Origin: a virus
Direction: 5' to 3' (one strand)
Length of the DNA: 46,920 bases
IMG/VR virus record: IMGVR_UViG_3300005962_000016
Location: 1-46,920 of that record
The notes under the pieces: generated by a model
What the model saw: the letters and a program-made list of their open reading frames with translations, nothing else
Told to the model about the DNA's origin: nothing
The model's database searches: none
Part shown: piece after piece, positions 31,601 to 39,254 of the stretch
How positions within the stretch are numbered: position 1 is the first letter of the stretch
How the letters are laid out: every line of letters begins with the position of its first letter
Made by a program: the position numbers and the translations under genes

Positions 31601-33508
31601 ATTTTTGTCAGAAGCTAACTGTTCAAAAACAACCTCAAGATCTCCGTACAGTTGCTGTATCTTCTGCTTAGTAGATCCTACAAAAGGACCTAATAAAAGC
31701 CCTTCTTTTGAGAGTTTAGCGAGGGCTTCTTGTATAACTTCCCTTTTATATCCTGTACTTTTTTCTAACTCATCAAATAGTTGCGGAATACTGTGTTTAA
31801 ATTGAAGAGCTTGATAAAATTTAGTCTGTATCTCAGAGAGTTTTTTTATATCTTCTAAATTAAGTTTAGCCTCTCCTGTTGCCTTAGCTACCTCTTGAGC
31901 AGCTTCTGCTGTTTTCTGCATTTCTTGTCCTGCAGCTTGAGCCGCCTGAGCCATTTGTTGCACACTTTGTTGTATTTCTTGTTTTGTAGCTTTTTCGTCT
32001 TCTTGTTTTAAGTATTCTAAAATCTCTTGTTCCTCTGTGGTAGTTTTAGAGGAAGAGGAAATTGGTTGCAGTATAGGACGATATGGGATAATAAACTTGG
32101 GCTCATACAAGGGCCCCAAAGGACGCAAAATAGGACGATAAGGAATGATCGGCTGCGTCATTGCTTGGAAGGTTTGTCTTAACTCTTCCCTTACATGTTC
32201 AATTTGCTTGAAATATCCTATTACCTGATCAACTTGCTTCCAGTATCGTGAGAGCTCTGACTCGCTTATAAAAGGCTTAGGGAGTGGAGCAAGTTGACGT
32301 GGTATAGGTCTATAAATATCAATTGGCTGTGGTGTAATTTGATAAGGAACAACCTGCTGTGGAGGCGGTTGATAAGGGGCAATAAATTTCCTATAAAAAG
32401 GAGCACCTAAATATGCTTCGGAAATAGCCCTGTAATGAGGTAAGAAACGCTCATATTCAGAGGATAAGTAGTCGTATAATTTCTGGATTTGTTCTAATAA
32501 ATCTTCAGGTATAAGTCCTCTATAAACTGGGCTAAGATATTTACCAAGATTTAACTTATACCTATCTATAAGACCTATAAATTTAGAATAGTTAGTATGA
32601 ACTGTTTGTATGTCCTTTTCTGTCTCTGGGGTTCCAGCTAACCCGCCTTCTTGAATGGGCTTTTCTAATAAGCTACTAAATTCGTTAACTGCATTCTGAT
32701 AAGCAGTGCTTACCCCTCTGATTACATTCTGAATATCTTCAATATACTTAGGAACTTTATTTTGGAGTAGAGCTTCTCGATATTGCTGTAATAGTCTATA
32801 TCTTTCTTTTATTTGAGGTGTAAGTCTACCAATAATTTGATCTTCTTTGCCCTTTAATGAGTCTTCAACATCTTCTGTGAATCCTTCAAATCTCTCCACA
32901 GCTCTTTGAGCTAACTTGTCAGCTTCTTGGTAAAATTTGCTAAGTAATGTTGCATGCTTTACTTTGTTCTTTAAGGCGTTAAATTGCTTTGCAAGATCTC
33001 CTGTTAGATTAGAAAGTTGCCCCTTGTACTGATTAGAGAAGCTAACAAGCTCCTTGACTGCTTCTTGGTATTCTCTCACCGCCTTTTCTCTTTCTGCTTT
33101 TATGGAGCCTACTTCTACTACATCTTTTGCTAAATCTTCTCCAATTACTTCTCCAGAACGCCCTGTAATAGACTTGTATAGGTCACTTAAACTTTTTGCT
33201 AATTCTCTACCTACTTGGTTTCTTATTTTGCGTATTTTTTTGACATAATCTAAATAACCTTGGGTACTTTCTCCAACTCTTAACTCTTTTTCTACTTCTT
33301 CGGGGGTTAATAAGCCTCTCCTCTTAAGAGTTGAGGGGGCAGGAGGTCTTCCTCTTGAGGCTTGTGTCTGGAAGATAGTCTCTTGTGTTCTGGCTATCTC
33401 CTGAAACTCTCTTAGACCTTTCTTAGCCTCTTCAATTGTCTTCTTTATCTCAGGGGTAGCCCTATTGATAACATCTATAATTATCTGAAGCCTATATTCT
33501 CCTGCCAT
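25688..33508 (-). CDS. Tape measure protein, 2606 aa
   Basis: The largest gene. It sets tail length and is carried inside the tail. The N-terminal third is helical with an Ala/Gln-rich coiled coil. Hydrophobic helices near residues 960-1080 are typical of tape measures that insert into membranes. A 'LVGEEGPEAIIPL' motif, common in siphovirus tape measures, lies near residue 1370. The rest is helical with more hydrophobic segments near residues 2270-2450. At about 0.15 nm per residue, the length predicts a tail near 390 nm, an unusually long siphovirus tail. Start ATG 33506-33508 after AGGAGGGGGCA. Confidence 0.92.
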   Translation of the reverse strand: MAGEYRLQIIIDVINRATPEIKKTIEEAKKGLREFQEIARTQETIFQTQASRGRPPAPSTLKRRGLLTPEEVEKELRVGESTQGYLDYVKKIRKIRNQVGRELAKSLSDLYKSITGRSGEVIGEDLAKDVVEVGSIKAEREKAVREYQEAVKELVSFSNQYKGQLSNLTGDLAKQFNALKNKVKHATLLSKFYQEADKLAQRAVERFEGFTEDVEDSLKGKEDQIIGRLTPQIKERYRLLQQYREALLQNKVPKYIEDIQNVIRGVSTAYQNAVNEFSSLLEKPIQEGGLAGTPETEKDIQTVHTNYSKFIGLIDRYKLNLGKYLSPVYRGLIPEDLLEQIQKLYDYLSSEYERFLPHYRAISEAYLGAPFYRKFIAPYQPPPQQVVPYQITPQPIDIYRPIPRQLAPLPKPFISESELSRYWKQVDQVIGYFKQIEHVREELRQTFQAMTQPIIPYRPILRPLGPLYEPKFIIPYRPILQPISSSSKTTTEEQEILEYLKQEDEKATKQEIQQSVQQMAQAAQAAGQEMQKTAEAAQEVAKATGEAKLNLEDIKKLSEIQTKFYQALQFKHSIPQLFDELEKSTGYKREVIQEALAKLSKEGLLLGPFVGSTKQKIQQLYGDLEVVFEQLASDKNIKLVANNVEEFGIRLEALGHEIAIHPEYNKRLARSLQDYGRLIRDSGAELRVYENETKDLSKAITDLEGNLLTVGDIFRSKLASTQKPSFFNDLFGQYKDLNRAAYQLMWTGFSMLMAFRPIVSGIGQAFHSVAQYGLETQWFAERLGMSIQNVQALRVALAYSNESIDHFATSLAVLSRKVYDAAQGSGVGVRALKELGIQVTDVNGEMLPFEEILGQLIARIQALKEAGVSSAQISAYLTKIFGRENTKLALFLTENIDKITERLNKAKIFGLIYDEGEQATATRLMEALNDMRFAWEGFTKQMIVGAAGVFIPLINWIRDYAVAFTKLGSAFRGVGGIIIGVLFVIAKVAVVAATSLLLVAGVMRAFIVLQGVLMALKNVFMGAAGAVTVFGVSMGPVALIIVGLLTLLGLFLPQLLGVGRAFREASKGSSDFLKDMQEAFKTFSDLARNAGEDFMDSYAEGMKMGFPYARKVALEIAEELFQYFGGGHSPAVKGPLANLEYWGADFLRAYREGMKDEVPNILSDIKNIGQGIVNVFNSIPQMIKGIGSIVDSWAYSIGQRLALSATGKMPFGFQDILGYLQQIPPYILQSIKGVINNFQNTLTNSFTSIIDKLINSFEKLWGMDYPQSFLQRLGKGFFDTIGAVAKSEIGNFFQSVFAPVYGFIDTFFGNLMSGKLLSQLTDWARQQISAISAQREFISVISSAFSNAHATGTITTQPHLALVGEEGPEAIIPLSSHRRKRALQLWIETGKKLGVVGYAEGGIVGGTVENLEDWVQALGSILINAGNAFRTGILAAIERWKNAIRDLPKKIDIDRKIEIPEVKRQTTLLESIRISFIQGLKVLDIIEKHLSNIKGSAQNQISILNRPSKVQKILEIVETDDKNLRNARQDFLKLLQQESKKPALDINWDLLYSSQYTALSNLGPLLKEGKEGQDALKRFLTEFEIVFKQSRGGIITAQELSGFESYMNKRGLTQLKDFLIHNTDKQKLYENVMKAFEEYHKGNISANKLWEELKKYFNKNVEYKVKNILTGKEIKVNVSGLQALGEAVDALAGEGALDKINKSIQTANKYLPQIRNTLEQRVKEDQKNRYLEKIVSAQIPSKTDLKLPPEFVDSFIKVMFSSLSEVQSGKGFLKSLTDYFQIGSKEPLNFNNVNKQMDNLIKSIENTEKDFQEGRIITKEYIEKMQEYNTSISDLLKDNSNVSKAIGEYIKQYQKAKGLSIQLQQALEMIRSGKNPQNLQDILNSKEVTEEISEETRKKILSRLEEWQKSENKADVFKELESVLTELINGLDTTAEIYYQGIDKLNNKLNNLVETQNKVNQVANKWLVDAKNTLLQAMNDWSQGDFKGAAMDIADYFRKAFQEGLVDTFMKDFKENIDNLAKSFANIALWLLGGRKDKAPTQELNNIWNSITPIIDKGILQPISNFALRMLNFWTEGTKEREAFKALTDPKNWEETANAIGNAITEALAGEKIANMVFPEEGYIGKITGKLVDMANGIADVMKQIVGPEKIQATIDGFRLFFVLLRSGTDNIIKSVKLLLTPSYELENVTGQLKDMLGLNKEELSIKLPATLSETVGKMLGKDKEEFRLYKEPTDLAGKLGKILGIDEKVIREFLSTKLITLFPGTSLQKDITIESVRDSIASMLDKVKGIWDKFFKETPIGKAAAQVGGFIKAGTVDLIGGLMGGPLGSFIGGFISQGLVAVLGELAGMFSDVYEGFLKDFIQIGKAILKPIIIPILQILANVLKVFMDVLKPFVPLFKVLAEIIGMIITLIGKIFLAYWNTVLKPVIFAFTKALSFVIKGIGYLLKPLDWLLGGIGQKLINAANAMSQAADEMYKSTGEAQSVEETDKKKDQPISIANLTGNALEGFKQLLAPLNSLNLLPSYFQQMNSYLKEIRDALVGTNPAPAPATAGGTVSNTAFSREITINNLNIYVDEVTDIDINKIVDQVIYQVGVKVNNLKYARGG

Positions 33509-33517
33509 TGCCCCCTC

Positions 33518-33772
33518 CTATCTTAAGAATAATAGCCAAGCGGGGCATACGAACCCCCCATCTTTAGTCATCTCTCTTACTTGCTCGGCGTCGTTTTCTA
33601 AGCCCCGCTTCATAACCTCAAAATTTAAAGCAAAATCTAACAGCTCAAGATCCAATATCTCAGATGGCAGCTTATGATACCGCCTCGCCATCTGATCTAT
33701 TAGTATCGGCATTTCGCTCTTCAGGAAAGGGAGCGTATTCTGCCTTTTCCTCTTGTGTAGTTGGTAGGCCAC
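33518..33772 (-). CDS. Tail assembly chaperone, T part (reading frame of a G/T fusion)
   Basis: 84-residue frame. Its core IDQMARRYHKLPSEILDLELLDFALNFEVMKRG is the recognisable C-terminal chaperone signature. It begins inside the G gene in the +1 frame and has no ribosome site at its own candidate ATG (33710-33712). It is therefore probably made as an extension of G by ribosomal frameshifting, as in lambda G/GT. The likely slip is a CCC proline codon at 33729-33731. Binds the tape measure during tail assembly. Confidence 0.7.
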   Translation of the reverse strand: MAYQLHKRKRQNTLPFLKSEMPILIDQMARRYHKLPSEILDLELLDFALNFEVMKRGLENDAEQVREMTKDGGFVCPAWLLFLR

Positions 33773-34109
33773 TAAACTTTATTAGTTCATTGAATAGTTC
33801 AGTGCTATCTTGTTCTGTTAATTCATAGATAGATAGTTCCTCCTCGTTGCATTCCTCTGGTTGCTTCTTGACTATCTTAGGCTCAACTACTCCTTGGATT
33901 ATTATTTCATCCATGTAGTCTACTATCTTGTCATATCCTACGTTCTGAACTATAGCGTCAGGATCGCCCTCTTCAAATACTCCAACAGGCAAATATGATG
34001 CTTTTACAACATCTCTCACTCTGACTTTTCTTATTACAAAGCTATATCCAGAGGAGAGAGTGATCTCTTTTCTTAATTGTTTTCTATATTCAGAAGGTTT
34101 AACAGCCAT
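33672..34109 (-). CDS. Tail assembly chaperone, G part
   Basis: 145 aa, directly before the tape measure and after the tail tube gene, the normal place for G. Starts MAVKPSEYRKQLRKEI, ends with a hydrophilic tail where the T frame overlaps by 101 bases. Together they chaperone tape-measure folding and tail tube assembly. ATG 34107-34109 after AGTGAGGTGATTAA. Confidence 0.78.
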   Translation of the reverse strand: MAVKPSEYRKQLRKEITLSSGYSFVIRKVRVRDVVKASYLPVGVFEEGDPDAIVQNVGYDKIVDYMDEIIIQGVVEPKIVKKQPEECNEEELSIYELTEQDSTELFNELIKFSGLPTTQEEKAEYAPFPEERNADTNRSDGEAVS

Positions 34110-34125
34110 TTAATCACCTCACTTA

Positions 34126-35220
34126 TTAAGTAGCTTTAGTTAATTCAATCTTTAATTCGTCATCAGGGGCAGAGTCTTGATATGCTACAAAGTTCATTGT
34201 AAAGTTTAAGGGGTTAGGTCCGTTAACGTTCGGAGTTTCTCCTGTGATCACAATTTTAGGTAAAGTAATTGTAGCCTTGTAAGTTCCTGCCTGTATATAT
34301 GAACCAGCAAGAGTAATTACCAAAGATAAATTATAGTTTGTACTATCCGCTGCTGCACTTAGGAACTTTTCATACCATTTTGTGTTATCAAATTGTAATT
34401 CAAGCCTTCCCGATATTTCTCTTCTGCCTTCTGGTAAATCAGCTATAACAGATACTATTTTAGAGGGGGTTGTCTCTCCTGTCGCTGGCGAATAACTATA
34501 TACATTATTGAAATACCTATCTGTAATTAAATTATTATTGATAGTTATCTCGAAACTTCTAACTTTTACTGGGGTAGAATTAGATCCTTCTTGTAATTGA
34601 ACTTGGGACTGCCAGAATTTAGCTGTAGTGATTGTATTGATAGCAGGACGATTGAAAGTTGGAGCGGTATTAGTAAGAACCTCAGCTTGCCCATTTATAC
34701 TTACTCTCAACCTTACAACATTATTCTCTTCGCCTGTTATAGTTAGTTGGTTTATCTTGCAACCAGTATAATAGAAGTAGTTATTTGTAGGAGTCGTATT
34801 AGTATTATAAGTATTTCTATCTACTGCAATAGTCAAAGATGGTAAAGTTTTCTCAAGTGCCCAAGTAATAGAAGTTGTAGCGGCAGGAGTACCAGATTGA
34901 GTATAGGTTGATTTACCTAAGGCAGCTTCTAATAAGGCACCAAATGGATCACTACTGACCCCTGAAGGTAAGGCTTGGTCATTAGTAGGTAATATAAAAG
35001 GTAATTCTATATCTCCTGAGACAGACATACGAGATAAGGGTTCATATTGGTATAATCTACTTCTTGTGCCCGGGATCACATCTATTTTTACTGTTTCTAT
35101 GTTTGCTTTTATACTTTCGGAAATAAAAGGTAAAGATAGAAAAGTATTACCAGCTTTTGTTCCGAAAGTAGTTTCTTTTAACCAGCCTATTTGTGCTAAA
35201 CTACCTAATGGTATAGGCAT
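34126..35220 (-). CDS. Major tail tube protein, 364 aa
   Basis: Position between neck genes and the tail chaperones, and a long beta-rich protein with an N-terminal Gly/Ala start (IPLGSLAQIGWLKETTFGTKAG), match siphovirus tail tube proteins. It also has many Asn/Thr-rich loops and an Ig-like C-terminal half, typical of decorated tail tubes in thermophilic phages. ATG 35218-35220 after AGGGGAATAGATAA. Polymerises to form the tail. Confidence 0.8.
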   Translation of the reverse strand: MPIPLGSLAQIGWLKETTFGTKAGNTFLSLPFISESIKANIETVKIDVIPGTRSRLYQYEPLSRMSVSGDIELPFILPTNDQALPSGVSSDPFGALLEAALGKSTYTQSGTPAATTSITWALEKTLPSLTIAVDRNTYNTNTTPTNNYFYYTGCKINQLTITGEENNVVRLRVSINGQAEVLTNTAPTFNRPAINTITTAKFWQSQVQLQEGSNSTPVKVRSFEITINNNLITDRYFNNVYSYSPATGETTPSKIVSVIADLPEGRREISGRLELQFDNTKWYEKFLSAAADSTNYNLSLVITLAGSYIQAGTYKATITLPKIVITGETPNVNGPNPLNFTMNFVAYQDSAPDDELKIELTKAT

Positions 35221-35224
35221 TTAT

Positions 35225-35407
35225 CTATTCCCCTCCTTCATTTTTAAAAAATTTAGGTTTGTTTTCTACTTTTTCATATACTGACATTGTGATTAAATCT
35301 CCTCCTAAATCATCAGGAACCTCCTTTTCTTCCCCGGGAGCAAATACGACTACAAAATCACCTTTTTTAACTTCTACAGCACTTACACCTTTATACCTGA
35401 CTCTCAT
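35225..35407 (-). CDS. Small phage protein, 60 aa (head-tail region)
   Basis: Beta-rich; begins MRVRYKGVSAVEVKKGDF and has FAPGEEKEVPDDLGG. This pattern is common in short head-decoration or connector-associated proteins, and in phage proteins just before the tail tube. ATG 35405-35407 after AAAGGAGGTAAGTT. Role in head-tail joining inferred from position. Confidence 0.6.
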   Translation of the reverse strand: MRVRYKGVSAVEVKKGDFVVVFAPGEEKEVPDDLGGDLITMSVYEKVENKPKFFKNEGGE

Positions 35408-35410
35408 AAC

Positions 35411-35884
35411 TTACCTCCTTTCCATAGCTGGAAATTGTATTTCAGCAGCATGAACTAAGAAATTGCTGAACATCACAACCGAGATATCAGTAATAGAGGG
35501 TGGCTCATTATAGAACCAAGAAGTAGCAGGATCTTCAGTCCAATTAGTCTCCACCAACGTTCTCAACGCATCGCATATTCTTTCAAGAAGCAAGTTAAAT
35601 TCAATCTCAGTTGCTTTCTCATCATCCAAGCTGTAAAACCCACGGATCACAAATACATGCCTCCTAAAGACTATGAAACTGCCACGGAGTTCCTCCCTCA
35701 CTGATTTCCTTGATATCTCCCACCCATTTATTTTTATCTGATTAGTAGAAGGAACAGGAACTCCGTAGAGAGATTTGAAAACATCCTCTCTGTTAGTCCA
35801 GCGGCTGTACTTGTGGACTACCCCTATTCCATCAACTGATTTAACAGTATTATAGATTTGATCAAGAATTCCTAAATACGCCAT
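35411..35884 (-). CDS. Tail completion/terminator protein, 157 aa
   Basis: Follows the HK97 gp10-like gene and precedes the small neck protein, the normal place of the tail terminator (HK97 gp10-gp11 region). Alpha/beta protein, N-terminal LDQIYNTVKSVDGIGVVHKY helix-strand, then FVIRGFYSLDDEKATEIEFN. Caps the tail tube and connects it to the head. ATG 35882-35884 after TTGGAGTGAGATAG. Confidence 0.65.
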   Translation of the reverse strand: MAYLGILDQIYNTVKSVDGIGVVHKYSRWTNREDVFKSLYGVPVPSTNQIKINGWEISRKSVREELRGSFIVFRRHVFVIRGFYSLDDEKATEIEFNLLLERICDALRTLVETNWTEDPATSWFYNEPPSITDISVVMFSNFLVHAAEIQFPAMERR

Positions 35885-36332
35885 CTACTATCTCACTCCA
35901 ATTCTTTCTTATGTATTCAGATGTGTCACGGAAATAATGATAGGCTTTATTTCCTCTTTTACGTATTCCTCTGCGTACTATCTTAGCAAGTTTAGTGGCA
36001 CCTTTTTCGTCTAAACCATACTTTAGCTCAGCCCACTTTACTAACACCTTGAGTGGCACATCTACGGGAGGACCTCCCAACTCAACAATAAGTGGATAAT
36101 ATGTTTCTTTCTTTATCTTGTTAGGGTCTGAGTAAATTTCCGTGTGGATTAAGTCATCTCTTATATCAGTCTTCCATGATATACTTCTTAGCATTTGCCC
36201 AGTCACATATGGGATACTTTCGAGCAAATGAGATAGTGCTTCTGCTCTTAAGAACTCAGCAGCTTTTATTATTTTACCTGTTAAGTCTCTCTCTATGTTC
36301 TCATCAAATCTAATCTCTACTTTATATTCCAT
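35862..36332 (-). CDS. HK97 gp10-like tail-joining protein, 156 aa
   Basis: Start at ATG 36330-36332 (MEYKVEIRF) behind TTAGGTGAG; the 160-residue frame with GTG 36342-36344 is the alternative. Pattern of HK97 gp10-like proteins: KAAEFLRAEALSHLLESIPYVTGQMLRSISW and YYPLIVELGGP. Sits between connector and tail terminator genes. Stabilises the head-tail interface. Confidence 0.8.
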   Translation of the reverse strand: MEYKVEIRFDENIERDLTGKIIKAAEFLRAEALSHLLESIPYVTGQMLRSISWKTDIRDDLIHTEIYSDPNKIKKETYYPLIVELGGPPVDVPLKVLVKWAELKYGLDEKGATKLAKIVRRGIRKRGNKAYHYFRDTSEYIRKNWSEIVDGVFRNS

Positions 36333-36903
36333 AGCGCCACTCACCTAATGTTTTGAAGTAAATAGCTAATATCTTGTCTGCTCTATCTGAATATATTCTT
36401 GCTTTATCCCTGTAATTGACTACATCCACACTCATGGTTGGGTCTGAGGACTGGGCATAGTAGTTCGCCAGCTCCTCAAGACCCAGATAGCCAGCATACA
36501 CACCTATTAAATAGTTGTGCTTTTCACTTAAAGGTAAAGTGACAGATGGGATAGTAGAGTATCTTGCCCACATATTTAAGTAATCAGATGGGATCAATTG
36601 GTGGCCAAGATATGGTTGAAAGACCCTCAAATACCTTACCCCATCTGCTATGACGATGCTCCATCTATACAATCTCCCGACACTATCCCATACACTCTCT
36701 ATAAAGGAGATACCATCTGCCCAGCCAGATGGCAGATAAAATGCATAGACACTGGGCTCATAGGTAAGCTGCTCTACCTTGAAAAGAGGGTAGTCCACAA
36801 GCACACGCTCTTTTGCTACTTCTATTAGTCTTTCTTTTTGAGCGGCTGTTAGTATTCCTGCAGTATCTTGCAATATGTCATTCAGGATATCCAGAGGGTT
36901 CAT
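36322..36903 (-). CDS. Head-tail connector protein, 193 aa
   Basis: Located directly after the capsid gene and the 55-aa protein, where HK97 gp6-like adaptors are found. Tyr/Trp-rich helical protein. ATG 36901-36903 overlaps the upstream stop (ATGA), so it depends on coupling. The sequence has no clear motif, so the call rests on order and size. Confidence 0.6.
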   Translation of the reverse strand: MNPLDILNDILQDTAGILTAAQKERLIEVAKERVLVDYPLFKVEQLTYEPSVYAFYLPSGWADGISFIESVWDSVGRLYRWSIVIADGVRYLRVFQPYLGHQLIPSDYLNMWARYSTIPSVTLPLSEKHNYLIGVYAGYLGLEELANYYAQSSDPTMSVDVVNYRDKARIYSDRADKILAIYFKTLGEWRYGI

Positions 36904-37067
36904 TCTTTATCTTTTTTCTCCATCTTTGTTATCTGTTTATTGGGAACCTCGTTTTCAACTTTTTCTGCAACCCCAAGATTGATCAATTCAGCAGCCTCAT
37001 CATCAGGAAATCCTGCGATATCACCTGCATTCCACAATTTATAGGTAATCTTGAATTTAACAATCAT
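36900..37067 (-). CDS. Small head-tail region protein, 55 aa
   Basis: ATG 37065-37067 after GAGGTGATAACTA. Contains NAGDIAGFPDDEAAELINLGVAE, the pattern of short phage proteins (about 50-60 aa) that sit after the capsid gene (DUF7210-type). It overlaps the connector gene with ATGA. Role unknown, probably structural or assembly. Confidence 0.7.
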   Translation of the reverse strand: MIVKFKITYKLWNAGDIAGFPDDEAAELINLGVAEKVENEVPNKQITKMEKKDKE

Positions 37068-37091
37068 TAGTTATCACCTCTTATTGTTTAA

Positions 37092-38270
37092 TTAGGCTCC
37101 CCATGTCACTTGATTGATTACTACTACAGCCTTCTCATGTCTTACTGCAAAGTCATGCCTCATTATTGCTCTTACAATAGTCTGATCTAAAGAGTATGCA
37201 GAGACTAAGTTTGTTCCACTCTTATATGTAGCTTCTCTGGAGACATCAATTACTAATGTTTCATTTTCTGCTATGATTAACTCATCAGCTGCTACAAAAT
37301 AGATTTCAGTTTCATTTCCGGCAGTTCCCAAGTTCTCGGGGATAAAGTGAGATACATAGTAAGGATAGCCATGAATCTTACCAGAAGCCATTTCATCTCT
37401 GAATACAAAATTACCCATGCTGTTTACAAGAGTCTTTAAGAAGAACTCAGTTCTTGGAGAAATGATCCATACTGCAGAACTTGTATTGACATATGCTTTC
37501 TTTAAGAGGAGCTCTGCTTTTGCCAAAGTACTTATTACTGCAGCGTCTGTGCTCCCATCAGGAGCAAAAATATTACTTGGTACAGCCCAGTATCTTAGTC
37601 CTTTAGGTGTATATCCAGTTCCATCTCCTCTTAAGAAGTATCTTTCTTCAGTTTCAGCCATTGCTTTTACTAAATCATTTCTTACTATCTCATCTACAGA
37701 TAAAGAAGCATCTCTTATTAAGTCGTTAGATATAGGACATAAAGCAGCCATCTTTTTAGCAGTCAATACAAGTTGCCCAAAGGAAAGACCAGTCTCTGGA
37801 ATATCAACTCCTTCACCAATATAGTAGCCACTGGAACCACCAGTCTGCTTAGGATAGATAAGTTGGTTAGAGTTCATTGGTATTACATTCTTTACAATTT
37901 TTCTTATTACAGATTTAGGTCTCAAATACTCAATCAAATCTCTTACATATTTAGGGAATACCAAGTAGCCACCCGCATCTGGGGTTCCCTCGTTTAGTGC
38001 TTTAACTAACATCTCATCTTTGTAGGCTTTCTCTGCATATCTAATTGCACCTTCTACAGTTCCACCACCGTTGATTAGAGACTTAACAATTCTTGCAACA
38101 ATTATAGAGCCATCAACGTTCTCTTCCTTTACTTCGGGAACTGGTCTCTTTACTTCTGCTTCCATTTTGTAAATCTTCTCCTTTAGTTCTTCTACTTCTT
38201 TGTTTTTGAGCTCAAGTTTTTCCTTAAGCTCACCAAACTCTTTTCTGATTTCATTTACCAAGTCTTCCAT
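37092..38270 (-). CDS. HK97-type major capsid protein, 392 aa
   Basis: Residues 1-55 are a charged coiled coil, the delta (scaffold) domain removed by the protease. From about 100 the HK97 fold begins: GGYLVFPKYVRDLIEYLRPKS, then a RDASLSVDEIVRNDL helix, ERYFLRGDGTGYTPKGL and a C-terminal TIVRAIMRHDFAVRHEKAVV. Directly after the protease, as in most HK97-like phages. Its ribosome site (GGAGG) is unusually far upstream, about 14 bases, which may reflect coupling to the protease. Confidence 0.92.
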   Translation of the reverse strand: MEDLVNEIRKEFGELKEKLELKNKEVEELKEKIYKMEAEVKRPVPEVKEENVDGSIIVARIVKSLINGGGTVEGAIRYAEKAYKDEMLVKALNEGTPDAGGYLVFPKYVRDLIEYLRPKSVIRKIVKNVIPMNSNQLIYPKQTGGSSGYYIGEGVDIPETGLSFGQLVLTAKKMAALCPISNDLIRDASLSVDEIVRNDLVKAMAETEERYFLRGDGTGYTPKGLRYWAVPSNIFAPDGSTDAAVISTLAKAELLLKKAYVNTSSAVWIISPRTEFFLKTLVNSMGNFVFRDEMASGKIHGYPYYVSHFIPENLGTAGNETEIYFVAADELIIAENETLVIDVSREATYKSGTNLVSAYSLDQTIVRAIMRHDFAVRHEKAVVVINQVTWGA

Positions 38271-38273
38271 CTC

Positions 38274-39254
38274 TTACTTAGATACCTCCTCCTTAAATTT
38301 TTTGATTTCGTTAAGAATTTCTCTGAGAATTTGCTCGTTGTCTTTCCTCATAAAAGAGGAAACTTTTTGATAGACATCTGCGATTAGTGGATCATCTTTA
38401 AGATAACTTATATTATCAAGGAACTCATAAGTGACATGATATGCGTACTCTTTCTCTTCATCCCCCCATTCTCTTCCAATTTTTTTATAAAGTCTCTTAA
38501 AAACACTTATTAGCTTTTCCTTGTCAGCATCTGAAATAGATGCCCTATTAACATAAACTCTTGCAGCAATTACACCTCGAGGTATTATGTGAGGTTCTCC
38601 ATTGATAAGTCTTACAACTGGGAATTTGTATCCTTCCATGTTCTCTTGATTGTCTGGATCTACGTATAAGAAGAACTTTCTATACTTTCTCCAGTCTATT
38701 TTGTCTTTGTCTCCTGAGCCATCTGAGGATGCCCACTTTGCCGCATCTCTTCTTGCTACTGACTCATCCCATGATGCGTTATCATCAGCCACTGGAAAAT
38801 CTAAGCAGTCATCTACAATCATCTTTACCTCTACTACGTTAGCTTTTTCTAAAGCAGGGAACGTAACTAAAGAAACCTCGTAGAGTTTTATTTCTTTTAG
38901 ATACCTTATATTCCCTTTGATGTCGTAATCTAAAACATCATATCCATACGAAAGACCGTTTATTGCTCCTTGTTTAAGAAGTGCGTATGCCTCCTTTCCT
39001 CTTTGGGTCTCTAAGTTTATCTCTCCCGTTACTTCTACATAGTCAGCCTTCTCAGAGAGATAAGCTACCCCAATTACCTCTTCACGATTGTGTTGCCAAA
39101 GAAGCGGAAACTTACTTTTCTCCTTTATTGTCTTAGTGAATGCCCCTTTCTCTACAATATCGTTGTAAGCATCTTTCTCACCGTATACCGTTAGCTTGCC
39201 AATAAATATACCGCTCTCGTCTACCTCTGAAAACTTAACCTCTTTAAACTCCAT
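38274..39254 (-). CDS. HK97-type prohead protease with an extra C-terminal domain, 326 aa
   Basis: Protease domain at residues about 1-140: His55 in LLWQHNREE and Ser102 in INGLSYGY form the catalytic pair. Residues about 155-270 form a separate domain seen in other phage proteases (ASWDESVARRDAAKWAS, KYRKFFLYVD, then PRGVIAARVYVN). Residues about 270-326 are a coiled coil, perhaps scaffold. It processes capsid scaffold and itself during head maturation. Fusion of these parts occurs in other siphoviruses. Confidence 0.9.
   Translation of the reverse strand: MEFKEVKFSEVDESGIFIGKLTVYGEKDAYNDIVEKGAFTKTIKEKSKFPLLWQHNREEVIGVAYLSEKADYVEVTGEINLETQRGKEAYALLKQGAINGLSYGYDVLDYDIKGNIRYLKEIKLYEVSLVTFPALEKANVVEVKMIVDDCLDFPVADDNASWDESVARRDAAKWASSDGSGDKDKIDWRKYRKFFLYVDPDNQENMEGYKFPVVRLINGEPHIIPRGVIAARVYVNRASISDADKEKLISVFKRLYKKIGREWGDEEKEYAYHVTYEFLDNISYLKDDPLIADVYQKVSSFMRKDNEQILREILNEIKKFKEEVSK

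Noticed and set aside
26514-31805. Many plus-strand frames opposite the tape measure
   Set aside because: They are antisense shadows of the 2606-aa gene with no ribosome sites or domains.
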